The translations under genes were made by a program, and so were the position numbers. From positions 1 through 64,000 of the forward strand of contig CAWDLK010000001.1 of the NCBI GenBank assembly GCA_963803165.1: a DNA stretch of 64,000 nt, in the 5' to 3' direction. The stretch's first letter is position 1, and each line of letters opens with the position of its first letter. Positions 1-9,124 of this stretch are shown one piece after another. The stretch comes from Changshengia sp963803165. GTDB lineage: Bacteria; Chloroflexota; Dormibacteria; Aeolococcales; Aeolococcaceae. Under the pieces are notes generated by a model that made no database searches, had not been told where the DNA came from, and was given only the letters and a program-made list of their open reading frames with translations.

Positions 1-1
1 T

Positions 2-163
2 TCGCCGCTCCACCCGCCCTCGGGCTGTCGCTTTCACACGCGCTGCCCCATCGCGCAGGTCCCGGGGATCTGCAGCGACGAGGAGCCGCCGCTCGAGGAG
101 AAGGCCGCCGGGCATCTCGCCGCCTGTCACCTCTCGGCACAGGTCGGAGCTGCGCTGGGCTGA
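2..163 (+). CDS. Oligopeptide/dipeptide ABC transporter ATPase, C-terminal end (partial)
   Basis: Only the last 53 codons are present; the gene enters from the left edge. The visible residues (SPLHPPSGCRFHTRCP, then a second cysteine pair ending AACHL) match the C-terminal oligopeptide-type extension found on DppD/DppF and OppD/OppF ATPases, where cysteines in the pattern C-x5-C ... C ... C cluster after the ABC domain. It would energise peptide import at the membrane. The rest of the transporter lies outside the window. Confidence 0.8.
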   Translation, partial: SPLHPPSGCRFHTRCPIAQVPGICSDEEPPLEEKAAGHLAACHLSAQVGAALG

Positions 164-216
164 ACCCGGGCTGGAGGACGCCCCGGAGCCGGCCCCGAGC
201 CGTACAGTGAGCCTCG

Positions 217-627
217 ATGGACCACGAGGCGGCGCTGGAGTTCCTCCGCGACCACCGGCACGGCGTGCTCGCCACCCGACGCCGCGACGGCGGCGTCCAG
301 CTCTCCCCGGTGGTGGCGGGGGTCGACGCCGAGGGCCGGGTGATCGTCAGCACCCGGGAGGGTGCCATGAAGACGCTCAACCTGCGCCGCGACCCCCACG
401 CCACCTACTGCGCGATCAGCGACGGCTTCTTCGGTGAGTGGCACACGGTCGAGGGAGAGGTGGAGATCGTCAGCCTCCCGGAGGCGATGGAGCCCCTGGT
501 CGACTACTACCGCAGGATCGGGGGCGAGCACCCCGACTGGACCGAGTACCGGCAGGCCATGCAGCGCGAGCAGCGGGTGCTGCTGCGCCTGACCGTGGAG
601 CGCAGCGGGCCCACCCGCACCGGCTGA
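217..627 (+). CDS. PPOX-class (pyridoxamine-phosphate-oxidase-like) F420/FMN protein
   Basis: A 136-residue single-domain protein with the split-barrel pattern of the PPOX family: an N-terminal helix (ALEFLRDHRHGVLATRRRDG), a strand-loop with QLSPV, then STREGAMKTLNLRRDP, which normally lines the cofactor phosphate site. Relatives in high-GC Gram-positives bind F420 or FMN and reduce small substrates; the substrate here cannot be read from sequence. The ATG follows the upstream stop by about 50 bp. The gene runs convergently toward gltX with a 16-bp gap. Confidence 0.8.
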   Translation: MDHEAALEFLRDHRHGVLATRRRDGGVQLSPVVAGVDAEGRVIVSTREGAMKTLNLRRDPHATYCAISDGFFGEWHTVEGEVEIVSLPEAMEPLVDYYRRIGGEHPDWTEYRQAMQREQRVLLRLTVERSGPTRTG

Positions 628-643
628 GCCGCCCGCCGGCGGG

Positions 644-2092
644 TCAGGCGCTCGGGGTGGCGCGAAGCGCCAGCTCCCCCCGGGCGGCGCGGAGACGTTC
701 GAGGCTCCTCTCGGCGCCGATGAACGCCATGGCGTCGAAGACGGGGACCCCGGCGGGACTGCCGAGGATGGCGACGTAGAGCACGCGGAAACCGTCGCGC
801 GCCTTGACCCCGCGGGCGTCCAGCAGCGCGGTGAGGTGCAGCCGGAGGCTCTCGAGGTCCTCCAGGCCGCCCGCCGCCACCGCGGCGGCAGCGCCGTCCA
901 GGAGGGCGGCGGCCGTCTCCACGTCCACCTTGCGGGGCGGGAAGACGACGTCCGGCTCCCAGAGCGCGGGACCGATCAGCGGGGCGGCCAGCGGCTCGGC
1001 GTCGCGCAGAGTGACCATCCGCTCCTGGAGCAGGGGCACGAGCTTCCGCCGCTCCTCCAGGCTGGTCCCCGGGAGGTGGTACTCGAGCGCCGTCACCAGC
1101 GCCTCGGGCTCCATGCGCCGGATGTGCAGGCCGTTGAGGGAGTCGAGGCGGCGGGCGTCGAAGACCGCGGGCGAGGACTGCACCCGTCCCAGGGAGAATG
1201 CCGCGATCAGCTCCTCGCGGCTGAACACCTCCTGCTCGGTCCCGCTCGACCACCCCAGCAGGGCCATGGCGTTGACCAAGGCCTCGGGCAGGTAGCCCTG
1301 CTCCGCGTACTCCAGGACGGTGCGGGCTCCGCGCCGCTTGGAGAGCTTCTGACGGGAGGGGTCGAGCACCTGGGGGACGTGGCAGAAGCGGGGCGGCTCC
1401 CAGCCCAGGGCGGCGTAGACGGCGAGGTGCTTGGGGGTCGACGGGATCCACTCGTCGGAGCGCACCACGTGGGAGATCTGCATCAGGTGGTCGTCGACCA
1501 CCACGGCCAGGTGGTAGGTGGGGAAGCCGTCCGACTTGAGCAGCACCTGATCGTCGATGTCGGCGTTGTCGTACCTGATCGCCCCGTGGATGGCGTCGTC
1601 CCACTCGGTCGTCCCCTCCGGCATGTGGAGCCGGAGCACCGCCGGCATCCCGGCGGCGCGCTCGCCGGCCACCTCGTCCTGGCGGTCGAGGCAGCGCCGG
1701 TCGTAGCGGGGCGCCTGGTGGAGACGCTGCTGCTCCAGGCGCATCTCGGTGAGCCGCTCCGGCGCGCAGGTGCACCAGTAGGCGGCGCCGGCGTCGACCA
1801 GCCGCCGGGCGTGCTCCGAGTAGAGCTCGAGGCGCAGCGATTGAATGTAGGGGCCGTGCGGGCCGTCGACCTCGGGCCCCTCGTCCCAGTCGAGGGCGAG
1901 CCAGTGGAGCGTCTCCAGGATGGCGGCCTCGCTCTCGGGCACGTAGCGGCCCTGGTCGGTGTCCTCGATGCGGAGCACGAAGCTGCCCCCGGTCGAGCGC
2001 GCGGCGAGCCAGGCGAAGAGGGCGGTCCGGACGTTGCCGAGGTGGAGAAATCCGGTGGGCGAGGGGGCGAACCGGGTCCGGATGGGAGCCAC
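644..2092 (-). CDS. gltX: Glutamyl-tRNA synthetase
   Basis: 482 residues, normal length for a class I GluRS, which charges tRNA-Glu with glutamate in the cytoplasm. The ATP-binding HIGH motif is HLGN at residues 17-20 inside the typical RFAPSPTGFLHLGN start, and the KMSKS-like loop is KLSKR at 249-253. A CxC pair (107 and 109) with a further Cys at 134 suggests the zinc-binding insert. It is preceded on the same strand by a small membrane protein 9 bp upstream, and a tRNA-Glu gene lies 3 kb away. Whether it is the discriminating or non-discriminating type cannot be told. Confidence 0.97.
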   Translation of the reverse strand: MAPIRTRFAPSPTGFLHLGNVRTALFAWLAARSTGGSFVLRIEDTDQGRYVPESEAAILETLHWLALDWDEGPEVDGPHGPYIQSLRLELYSEHARRLVDAGAAYWCTCAPERLTEMRLEQQRLHQAPRYDRRCLDRQDEVAGERAAGMPAVLRLHMPEGTTEWDDAIHGAIRYDNADIDDQVLLKSDGFPTYHLAVVVDDHLMQISHVVRSDEWIPSTPKHLAVYAALGWEPPRFCHVPQVLDPSRQKLSKRRGARTVLEYAEQGYLPEALVNAMALLGWSSGTEQEVFSREELIAAFSLGRVQSSPAVFDARRLDSLNGLHIRRMEPEALVTALEYHLPGTSLEERRKLVPLLQERMVTLRDAEPLAAPLIGPALWEPDVVFPPRKVDVETAAALLDGAAAAVAAGGLEDLESLRLHLTALLDARGVKARDGFRVLYVAILGSPAGVPVFDAMAFIGAERSLERLRAARGELALRATPSA

Positions 2093-2101
2093 CTGAGGGG
2101 C

Positions 2102-2299
2102 TCAGCGCGGGGCGAAGAAGACGAGGAAGACCGCGGTCCAGATCAGCAGCCCGGCCACGACCAGCACGGCGTCGAGCCGCGAGACCGCGAAACCGACCCG
2201 GCGTGGCGACCCGCTCCCGGGCCGCCTCTCGCCGTCCATCCCCCACGCGGGCGGCAGCTCGCGCGAGCGCGCGGGGCGATCCTCCGTCGGGATGGGCAT
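2102..2299 (-). CDS. Small single-span membrane protein upstream of gltX
   Basis: A 65-residue ORF starting at ATG 2299 (MPIPTEDRPARSRELPPAW) and ending in one hydrophobic segment (LDAVLVVAGLLIWTAVFLVFF, residues about 43-62) followed directly by APR. The N-terminal 40 residues are polar and arginine-rich, so a cytoplasmic N-terminus with a C-terminal anchor is likely. It ends 9 bp before gltX and is probably co-transcribed. No family recognised; support rests on position, the clean membrane segment and the lack of a competing frame. Confidence 0.5.
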   Translation of the reverse strand: MPIPTEDRPARSRELPPAWGMDGERRPGSGSPRRVGFAVSRLDAVLVVAGLLIWTAVFLVFFAPR

Positions 2300-2380
2300 G
2301 GCACCTCGGCAAACCGTGGAAGTCGGTACGCTGTCGAGTATACCGAGGCCCCGAGCGGGAACCGGGTACACTCGCCGGGC

Positions 2381-3616
2381 ATGGCGCCGCCGCCGATTCC
2401 AGCGCAGACGGGGACGTCGCCGGGACCGCCGGCGTCCGAGGCGACGGCGGCTTCGGCCGGGAGCGGCCTCTGGGCAGAGGCCAGCCGGCGCATCGGCGTC
2501 CTCCACCTGGTCGTCGGACCCTTCATCGCCAGCAAGGCGATCGCCGTGCTGGTGCCCATGGCCACCCTCTGGGCGCGCAGCACGGGTGTGGGGGTCCCGC
2601 CCGCGTCCGCCTTCCTGGGTCCGTTCGCGCAGTGGGACGGCGCCGCCTACGTCCGGATCGCCGCCTTCGGCTTCCCGACGGGCCCACTGCAGCTGGGGCC
2701 CAACACCCTCGGATACCTCTGGGCGCGCTCCCCCGGCTATCCGCTCCTCGTCCACATCTTCACCTACCTCATCCCCCAGACGGTGGTCGCCGGCATCGTG
2801 GTCAGCGGGGTCGGAGAGCTCATCGCGCTGATCTTCCTCGCCAAGCTGGTCCTGCACGAGCGCGGCGACGAGAGCTCCGCGAGCTTCGCCTGCTGGGCGC
2901 TGGCGGTCTTCCCCTACGCCTTCTACCTCACCGCGGTGTACACGGAGAGCGCCTTCCTGGCCGCCGCCATCGCCTCCCTCTACTACATGCGGCGGGGCAG
3001 CGAGGGACGCGCCTCGCTGGCCGCCGGCTGCGCGATGTTCATCCACATCACCGGCGCGGCCCTGGTCCCCGCGCTGATCGTCGACCACCTGATCCGGCGG
3101 CGCGGCCGGCCCGGGCGAGGGTTGCTGGTGATCCTCGCCAGCCTGCTCTCGCCGCTGCTCTGGATCGCCTATGCCTGGCGCCTCACCGGCGACCCCCTCG
3201 CCTACGTGCACGCCGCGCAATCCGCCTCCTTCAACCGCATCCTGGCCTGGCCGTGGAGCGGGGCCTACACCACCTGGACCAACTTCGTCGGTGGCGCGGG
3301 GGGCAACAGCTGGCTCTTCGGCATGGAGATCCTCTTCGGGGTGGGAGGCCTGGTCGCCATCCTCTGGATGGCCTGGCAGTGGCGGCAGATCGCTCCGTCG
3401 CTCACCCTGTATGCGGCGGGGATATGGGTGATGGCCACCGCCGTCATCTACTGGTTGGGCACGCCCCGTTTCGAGATGACCGCGGTGCCGATCTACCTCG
3501 CCCTGGCCGACGTCACCCGGCGCCACCCGCGCGCCCGTCCCGCGCTGATCGCGGTCTCCGCCGGTTGGATGGGCTTCATCGCGAGCCTGGCGGCCACCGG
3601 GCAGTTCGTGGCCTGA
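2381..3616 (+). CDS. PIG-V-like mannosyltransferase family membrane protein (copy 1)
   Basis: 411 residues from ATG 2381. After a Pro/Ala-rich leader come about ten hydrophobic segments. Between the first and second (after QWDGAAYVRIAAFGFP) lies the acidic D-x-x-x-Y/F signature typical of GT-C glycosyltransferases of the PIG-V/GPI-mannosyltransferase-II type. These enzymes transfer a sugar from a polyprenyl-phosphate donor on the outer face of the membrane. The next gene starts 3 bp after the stop and is a related protein, so the two form one unit. Donor and acceptor are unknown. Confidence 0.7.
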   Translation: MAPPPIPAQTGTSPGPPASEATAASAGSGLWAEASRRIGVLHLVVGPFIASKAIAVLVPMATLWARSTGVGVPPASAFLGPFAQWDGAAYVRIAAFGFPTGPLQLGPNTLGYLWARSPGYPLLVHIFTYLIPQTVVAGIVVSGVGELIALIFLAKLVLHERGDESSASFACWALAVFPYAFYLTAVYTESAFLAAAIASLYYMRRGSEGRASLAAGCAMFIHITGAALVPALIVDHLIRRRGRPGRGLLVILASLLSPLLWIAYAWRLTGDPLAYVHAAQSASFNRILAWPWSGAYTTWTNFVGGAGGNSWLFGMEILFGVGGLVAILWMAWQWRQIAPSLTLYAAGIWVMATAVIYWLGTPRFEMTAVPIYLALADVTRRHPRARPALIAVSAGWMGFIASLAATGQFVA

Positions 3617-3619
3617 CCG

Positions 3620-4870
3620 GTGCCCGCAGGCGCCGACAGCGTCGCCGGCTCGGCCTCGCCGCCGCGGGCGGGCCCGAGCGCCGAGCGGATCACCGGTTGG
3701 GTGCGGCGATGGCCTCCGCTCGGGAGGGCGGCCCTCAACTCGGTTGGCCTGGTGATCGCGATGCGCGTGGTGCTGGGACTGGCGGTGGCCGTCTCCTGCG
3801 GCGACGGGCACTGCGACTCGCAGGGGATCACCTGGTTCGGGGCACCCCCGGCGACCACGGGGTGGCAGGGTCTCCTGGTCGGACCGTGGCAGCGCAACGA
3901 CGCCGCGTTCTACTCACAGATAGCCCTCCACGGGTATCTCCCGCCGAGCGCCGGCATCGGCCCCGTCGGGGTCTTCTTCCCGCTCTTCCCGCTCCTGATG
4001 CGGGCCTTCATGACGTTCCTCGGTGGAGACGCCATCCTCTCCGGGCTGGTGGTCAACTCGGTGCTCACCGCCATCGCGCTCACCCTCCTCTTCCGGCTGG
4101 TGGAGACCGAGTACGGAGCCCGGGCCGGCCACCGCGCCCAGCTGCTGCTCGGGGTGGGGCCGGCCATCTTCTTCCTCCTCTCCCCGCTCACGGAGGCGAC
4201 GTTCCTCACCTTCACCCTCGCCGCCGTGCTGGCGGTGCGGCGGGAGAGGATCGTCCTCGCGTCCCTGCTGGCAGCCGGGGCGACGCTCTCCCGTATCCAG
4301 GGGATCCTGGTCATGGTCCCCCTGCTGGTCGAGATCGGGTTCCAGGCGCGGGCCCGGTTGGCCGCCGGCCGGCGCCCTCTCGGCTGGCCCCATGCCGCCC
4401 TGGTCCTGCCCCCCGCCTGCTTGCTCGGGTTCCAGTGGTACGTGACCGGCCACGGCTACCCGGGGGGGATCCTCGCCGCGGAGCAGGTGTACTGGCACGT
4501 CCAGGCGGTGCTTCCCGGTATCGCGGTGTGGGACAGCCTGCTCTGGGTGTTCGCGCACGCCGACGTCCCCGAGCTGCTCAACCTGCTCTCCGTCATCGCC
4601 CTCTTCGTCTGCGTCCTCTTCATGTGGAGACGGCTGAGGCCGGCGGACACCGCGTACGCGGCGGTCAGCCTTCTCGTCATCGTCAGCCACGTCAACGGCT
4701 TCAGCCCGCTGATGTCGGCGCTCCGCTACTGCCTGCTGACCTATCCGGTCTGGGTGCTGCTGGGCAGGAGCCTGCCGTCAGCGCAGAGCCTCCGGCGCAC
4801 CCTGGTGGTCCTCGGCGCCCTGAGCCTCCTGGTCGCGCTGGGCGTGAGCGGATACCACATGGTCCAGTGA
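3620..4870 (+). CDS. PIG-V-like mannosyltransferase family membrane protein (copy 2)
   Basis: 416 residues from GTG 3620, 3 bp after the upstream stop, hence probably translationally linked. The layout matches its neighbour: a first membrane helix, an extracytoplasmic loop with QRNDAAFYSQIALHGY (the acidic catalytic-loop position), then VGVFFPLFPLLMR and SPLTEATFLTF, features of the PIG-V family, followed by eight or so further helices. It probably acts as a polyprenol-dependent sugar transferase in envelope glycan assembly. The two copies are clearly diverged, so this is an old duplication. Confidence 0.7.
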   Translation: MPAGADSVAGSASPPRAGPSAERITGWVRRWPPLGRAALNSVGLVIAMRVVLGLAVAVSCGDGHCDSQGITWFGAPPATTGWQGLLVGPWQRNDAAFYSQIALHGYLPPSAGIGPVGVFFPLFPLLMRAFMTFLGGDAILSGLVVNSVLTAIALTLLFRLVETEYGARAGHRAQLLLGVGPAIFFLLSPLTEATFLTFTLAAVLAVRRERIVLASLLAAGATLSRIQGILVMVPLLVEIGFQARARLAAGRRPLGWPHAALVLPPACLLGFQWYVTGHGYPGGILAAEQVYWHVQAVLPGIAVWDSLLWVFAHADVPELLNLLSVIALFVCVLFMWRRLRPADTAYAAVSLLVIVSHVNGFSPLMSALRYCLLTYPVWVLLGRSLPSAQSLRRTLVVLGALSLLVALGVSGYHMVQ

Positions 4871-4891
4871 GGGTCGGGTCGGCACCCAGCC

Positions 4892-5264
4892 CTCGTACCC
4901 GCACGGGGAGTCGAACCCCGGTTGCCACCCCACGCGGCCGGCCGCGTGGGGACCCCTCATCTCACCGGGGCTCGCCGCCCCTCGGCGGCGCGGCAGAGCC
5001 GCGCTCGCCTCACCCCGCCCATCGGCGCGCTGCAGCCTGCCTCGCCCCTCACCACCGCACTCGTACCCGCACGGGGAGTCGAACCCCGGTTGCCACCCCA
5101 CGCGGCCGGCCGCGTGGGGACCCCTCATCTCACCGGGGCTCGCCGCCCCTCGGCGGCGCGGCAGAGCCGCGCTCGCCTCACCCCGCCCATCGGCGCGCTG
5201 CAGCCTGCCTCGCCCCTCACCACCGCACTCGTACCCGCACGGGGAGTCGAACCCCGGTTGCCAC
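4892..5264. repeat. 168-bp tandem repeats carrying the tRNA-Glu 3' end
   Basis: Two consecutive 168-bp units (4892-5059 and 5060-5227) are identical as far as can be read, and a third begins at 5228 but continues into the true tRNA-Glu gene after about 37 bp (to 5264). Each unit holds on the minus strand the T-arm and 3' acceptor strand of tRNA-Glu plus a 131-bp spacer. The spacer opens with a perfect 24-bp palindrome (4928-4951 and 5096-5119) and contains further short G/C hairpins. The copies lie downstream of the tRNA in its direction of transcription. Confidence 0.9.
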
Positions 5265-5303
5265 CTTGAAAGGGTGATGTCCTAGCCGCTAGACGATGCG
5301 GGC
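5232..5303 (-). tRNA. tRNA-Glu (anticodon TTC)
   Basis: Read on the minus strand the sequence folds into a tRNA: acceptor GCCCGCA pairs with TGCGGGT (one G-U pair), the D-arm contains TCTAGCGGCTAGGA, the anticodon loop CTTTCAA gives anticodon TTC between TCACC and GGTGG, and the T-arm is GGGG-TTCGACT-CCCC. No CCA is encoded. The last ~37 nt are repeated twice more just downstream. A 5-bp hairpin (5307-5322) separates it from the upstream metallo-hydrolase gene on the same strand. Confidence 0.95.
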
Positions 5304-5325
5304 GTCACCCGAATGGTATCGGGCC

Positions 5326-5991
5326 TCAGCCGCGCCACTCCACGTCGCCGAAGAAGAGCGGTGGCTTGGGATGCCGCCCGTACCGCTCACGCCCCGATCG
5401 GGACTCGCCGATGGTGGTGGCTGGCCCATGGCCGGGCAGGACGGCCGTCTCCGGCGGCAGCGGCAGGAGCCGGGCGTCGATCGAGGCGAGGAGGGTCTCC
5501 AGGTCCCCGGCGGCGGAGGTCCGGCCCGGACCCCCGTCGAAGAGGGTGTCGCCGGTGATGACCGCCCGGCCCACCCGGAGCGAGATGCTGCCCCGGGTGT
5601 GGCCGGGGGTGTGGAGGACCTGCACCCGGATGCCGCCCACTCGGAGCTCCTGGCCGTCGCTCAGCCGGCCGTCGATCCGCTCCTCGGGAACGTTCTCCTC
5701 CACCTCACCCACCAACACGGGGGCCCCGGTGGCCGCGCGCACCGCGTCGTAGGTTGCCCAGTGGTCCGGGTGCCAGTGGGTCGCGACCACCGTCTGGACG
5801 CCCTGCTCCGCCGCGATCGCGGCGAGCAGCGGGCCCTCCTCCAGCGGCATGTCGACGAGCAGACCGGCGTGCGCGCCGGTGTCGCGGACGATGTAGGCGT
5901 TGTTCCCGTACGGGCCCATGGGCCCGACCCGGACGATCCGGACGTCGCCGTCCTCGACCACCTGGACCGTGGAGCCGGCGCCGCCGGTCAT
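5326..5991 (-). CDS. Metallo-beta-lactamase-fold hydrolase
   Basis: 221 residues from ATG 5991. The HxHxDH zinc motif is THWHPDHW (H72, H74, D76, H77), followed by HTPGHTRG (H127/H131), GDTLF (D148) and a C-terminal PGHGP (H188). This is the glyoxalase-II-like single-domain layout; such proteins usually hydrolyse thioesters or lactones in the cytosol, but the substrate is not evident. Its start overlaps the stop of the HhH-GPD gene by 4 bp (ATGA), so the two are coupled. Confidence 0.85.
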   Translation of the reverse strand: MTGGAGSTVQVVEDGDVRIVRVGPMGPYGNNAYIVRDTGAHAGLLVDMPLEEGPLLAAIAAEQGVQTVVATHWHPDHWATYDAVRAATGAPVLVGEVEENVPEERIDGRLSDGQELRVGGIRVQVLHTPGHTRGSISLRVGRAVITGDTLFDGGPGRTSAAGDLETLLASIDARLLPLPPETAVLPGHGPATTIGESRSGRERYGRHPKPPLFFGDVEWRG

Positions 5992-6572
5992 GCCCTCGCC
6001 GAACCCTGGGCGCGCATGGCGGCCTTGTGGGCACGCTTGGCCGCCTGGTAGGCACGGCGCTCGTCCGCGGTGGTGACAGAGGCGAGCGTGGGCCAGTCGG
6101 GGGCGACCCCCTCCCACCCGGGCGGTCTGACCCCGAAGTGGTGGGCGAGCACCCCGGTGACGATCCGGCTCTTCATCGGTCCGAAACCGGGAAGCGCCGC
6201 CAGCCGTCGCTGCAGCTCGGCCGCGGTGCCGGCCTCCCGCCACAGCCGGGAGGCGTCGCCGGCGTAGCTCTCGGCCACGATCCGGCAGAGTCCCTGGACG
6301 CGCTCGGCCATGCTGCGGGGAAAGCGGTGGATCGCCGGCGGGGTGCGGAAGGCAGCGGCGAAGAAGTCCGGGTCGAGGGCGGCGAGGCGGACCGCGTCGA
6401 GGGTCCCGAGCCGCTCACGGATGCGCAGCGGCCCGAGGAAGGCGTGCTCGATGGGGATCTGCTGGTCGAGGCAGAAGCCGATGAGCAGGGCCAGAGGGTT
6501 CTCGGCGATCAGCCGGTTGGCCTCCGGGTCCTCGGTCCACTCCAGGTTCGGAGGGGGGGCTGGTGCGGGCAT
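5988..6572 (-). CDS. HhH-GPD family base-excision-repair-like protein (TIGR03252 type)
   Basis: 194 residues from ATG 6572. It matches the small uncharacterised HhH-GPD family common in Actinobacteria: the run LIGFCLDQQIPIEHAFLGP near residues 30-48, AIHRFPRSMAERVQ near 80-93, and the helix-hairpin-helix LPGFGPMKSRI near 127-137. HhH-GPD proteins are DNA glycosylases, but members of this small group lack a proven substrate, and the usual catalytic Asp is not clearly placed here (D159 is a candidate). First gene of a two-gene unit with the metallo-hydrolase. Confidence 0.8.
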   Translation of the reverse strand: MPAPAPPPNLEWTEDPEANRLIAENPLALLIGFCLDQQIPIEHAFLGPLRIRERLGTLDAVRLAALDPDFFAAAFRTPPAIHRFPRSMAERVQGLCRIVAESYAGDASRLWREAGTAAELQRRLAALPGFGPMKSRIVTGVLAHHFGVRPPGWEGVAPDWPTLASVTTADERRAYQAAKRAHKAAMRAQGSARA

Positions 6573-6627
6573 GCCGATAGGGTACGGCGTCGGCGGAGAC
6601 GCGCCGGAGAGGAGAATCGGCCGCGGG

Positions 6628-7479
6628 ATGCGCGAGTACCTGGTGGACGTCGGAACGCTGCAGATGTCCGTCCGCGAGCACCCGGGCGGTAGCCCGCCCG
6701 TCCTCGCCCTGCACGGCCTGGCGAGCAACGCCCGCTGGTGGGACCTGGTGGCGGCTCGTCTGAGCCCGAGGTGGCGGGTGCTCGCCCCCGACCTGCGCGG
6801 CCACGGTCGGTCGGACCGGCCCGAGGCGGGGTACTCCTTCGCGGAGGTGGTCGAGGATCTCCGGGGGCTCATCGATGCGACCAGCCTGGACCGCGTGATC
6901 GTGGCCGGGCACAGCTGGGGGGCGTCGGTGGCGCTCTGGCTCGCCGCCACCCTGCCCGGACGCGTGCTGGGCTGCGTCTGCGTCGACGGTGGAGCGGCGG
7001 CGATGAAGGAGCACTTCCCGACCTGGGCCGAGGCCGAGGAGCGCCTGCGACCCCCGCGGATCGCCGGGATCACGGCGGACACGGTGCGAGAGTGGGCCAG
7101 GGGGGGATCGCTCGGCGAGGGCGGCGATCCGGAGGCCGCGGCCGAGATCCTGCTCGGCAACTTCGAGGAGACGGCGGACGGCACTGTGCGCGCACGCCTC
7201 GGCATGGACCACCACATGGAGATCGCCCGCCGGCTCTGGGAGCTGGACTCGTTCGAGCTGATGGCGCGCGTCGAGTGCCCGGTGCTCTTCATCCCGGCGC
7301 GGGGCGGGCCGTGGCCCGCGGACGAGAAAGCCAATGCGGTGCAGCGGGCCCAGGAGGTGCTGGGCGGAGACCGCACGCAGGTGGTCTGGGTGGACGGCGG
7401 CCACGACCTCCCGGTGCAGCGGCCGGCTCAGGTGGCGGATGCCATCGCCAGCTTTGCAGGGACGCTGGCCCGCAGCTGA
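6628..7479 (+). CDS. Alpha/beta-fold hydrolase
   Basis: 283 residues from ATG 6628, preceded by a GGAGAGGAG ribosome-binding stretch. The oxyanion region is LALHGLASN, the nucleophile elbow is GHSWG (Ser96), and the catalytic His is probably H259 in GGHDLPVQ. Cytoplasmic esterase/epoxide-hydrolase-like enzyme with unknown substrate. The usual acid after strand 6 is not obvious: the segment reads VLFIPARGGPWPADE. It ends next to the stop of the convergent membrane-protein gene with no gap. Confidence 0.85.
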   Translation: MREYLVDVGTLQMSVREHPGGSPPVLALHGLASNARWWDLVAARLSPRWRVLAPDLRGHGRSDRPEAGYSFAEVVEDLRGLIDATSLDRVIVAGHSWGASVALWLAATLPGRVLGCVCVDGGAAAMKEHFPTWAEAEERLRPPRIAGITADTVREWARGGSLGEGGDPEAAAEILLGNFEETADGTVRARLGMDHHMEIARRLWELDSFELMARVECPVLFIPARGGPWPADEKANAVQRAQEVLGGDRTQVVWVDGGHDLPVQRPAQVADAIASFAGTLARS

Positions 7480-9124
7480 TCAGCAGGGGCAGACGGCGAC
7501 CGGGCTGGCCGCGAAGGTGTCCGGGGACGTGGTGCTCGCGTAGACGACGAAGTTGGTGGTCTGGCCGGGACCGGGCAGCCCGGCTATCTCGGGGGTCCGG
7601 ATCCGGTAGGCGGCACTCGCCCCCGGAAGCAACCGGGCAGGACCGTCCAGAACCGTTGCCGGCTCCTCGGGGATGATGTCCTGCGAGACGATGAAGTGCG
7701 GGGTCAGCGTCGACGAGCCGTGGTTGACGACCTCGATGGTGGCCGTGAAGTAGTGCGCGCTGGCGCTCTCTGTGTCGATCACCACCGAGAGGGGCGGACG
7801 GACCGCCAACCCAGCCGTCGCCACCACCACGGCCAGGCAGCCCGCCAGCGCCGCGGCTGCCACCAGCGCGTGGCGGCCCGTCACGATCGGCAACGAGACC
7901 GGGCCCACGATTGCGCACAGGAAGGCGAAGAGGAGCGGTGCCAGGACGAAGTACTCGGCGGGATTGCGATTGGTGAGCATGAGAGGAAGGACCGCGAGGA
8001 GCGGCGCGGCGGGCTTGAGTTCGCGAATAGAACCGGACGTAGAGCAGCAGCTCGGAGATCCAGGCCAGCACCGCGCTCACGCTGAAGAGGCTGAATGCCC
8101 CCGTGCCGAAGAGGAGGAGCAGAGTTCCCATCCCCAGCCCCCACGGCACCGCCGGCGTGGTCAGCGGATGGAGGGCCCCCGCCAGCCACGCCGAGGGGCT
8201 CCAGATGATGAAGGGCAGGTTCACGAGCAGGAAGGTCAGCGCCACCAGCCCGGCGTACGTGAGCCCGGCCACCCACTGCCTCGCGCGCCGGTCACGCGCC
8301 GCCATGACCGCCATGACGATCAGGAAGGGCACCAGGAACCAGGGATTCTGCTTGACGCTGCAGGCGATACCGAGGCAGACGGGGGACGCCCAGCGTGCCA
8401 GGGCGCCGGCATCGGGTGCGCGGAAGCGCTCCACCTCCAGGAGCGCCACCAGGATGAAGGGGAGGAAGAGGGGGTCGAGGCAGGACGCGAGCAGGAAGTA
8501 GATGGGCTGGAGCAGGAGCAGCAGGGCCAGCGCGCCCAGGAACTGGGCGGGCAGCCGGCGAACCAGGATGGCCACGGAGGCCATGGTCGCCAGGAAGTTG
8601 CCGGCGAGAAAGGCGTAGGAGTGGAATCCCAGCAGTGCCACGAGAGGCGCCAGGAGCAGCAGCGAACCGGCCGGGTAGGAGAACTGGTGCACGACCGTGC
8701 CGGCGAGGGTGGGAGTTCCGAATCGCACCCCGAAGGCGCCCAGCGCGGCGGCGTAGTTGGCGCTGAAGGGGTCGTGGCCCTGGAGGAGAAACGCCGCTCC
8801 CTGCTGGCCGAATGCGACCTCGTCGCTCTCGAAGACCGACCCCACCCACGTGTACATCGCGAAGAGCAGGAAGAGGACGCTGAAGCCGAGCAGGAGCAGG
8901 TCGAACCGTCGCTGCGCCTCCTCACCGCGGACCAGCATGGCGCCGCCGATGGCCACGAAACCGAAGCCGGCCGCGATCACCGTGAATCCCGGGCTGGGCG
9001 TGCCCAGCGGCGCCCCAAACCAGGACTGCGAGGCGCCGAGCCAGAGGATCCCGATAACGAAGCGGATCATCTGGCGGGCGCTGATCGGGAAGGCCGGGAG
9101 GGCCCTGGGCTCGGCGACGCTCAC
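7480..9124 (-). CDS. GT-C-like polytopic membrane protein, frameshifted
   Basis: The reading frame starts at GTG 9124, overlapping the upstream paralogue's stop by 4 bp (GTGA). It encodes about ten membrane helices, then breaks near 8018-8030. The rest of the protein (helix plus a C-terminal beta-rich domain, residues after LKPAAPL) continues in the next frame to 7480. Removing one T restores an ungapped alignment to the paralogue at 9121-10836 (its LKPILPL). A more downstream ATG at 9070 would lose residues conserved in the paralogue (FPISARQ versus FPLTAGQ). It may be a sequence error or a young pseudogene. Confidence 0.7.

Noticed and set aside
4892..5264. CRISPR array
   Set aside because: Unit is 168 bp, the spacers are identical rather than variable, and no cas genes are present.
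4922..5269. Repeated plus-strand ORF across the tRNA-tail repeats
   Set aside because: The coding look comes only from the DNA repeat; composition is shadow-like and there is no ribosome-binding site.
2203..5277. A long plus-strand open frame of about 1,000 codons
   Set aside because: It is an out-of-frame shadow of the two PIG-V-like genes and the tRNA repeats; the product is Arg/Pro/Gly-rich without domains.
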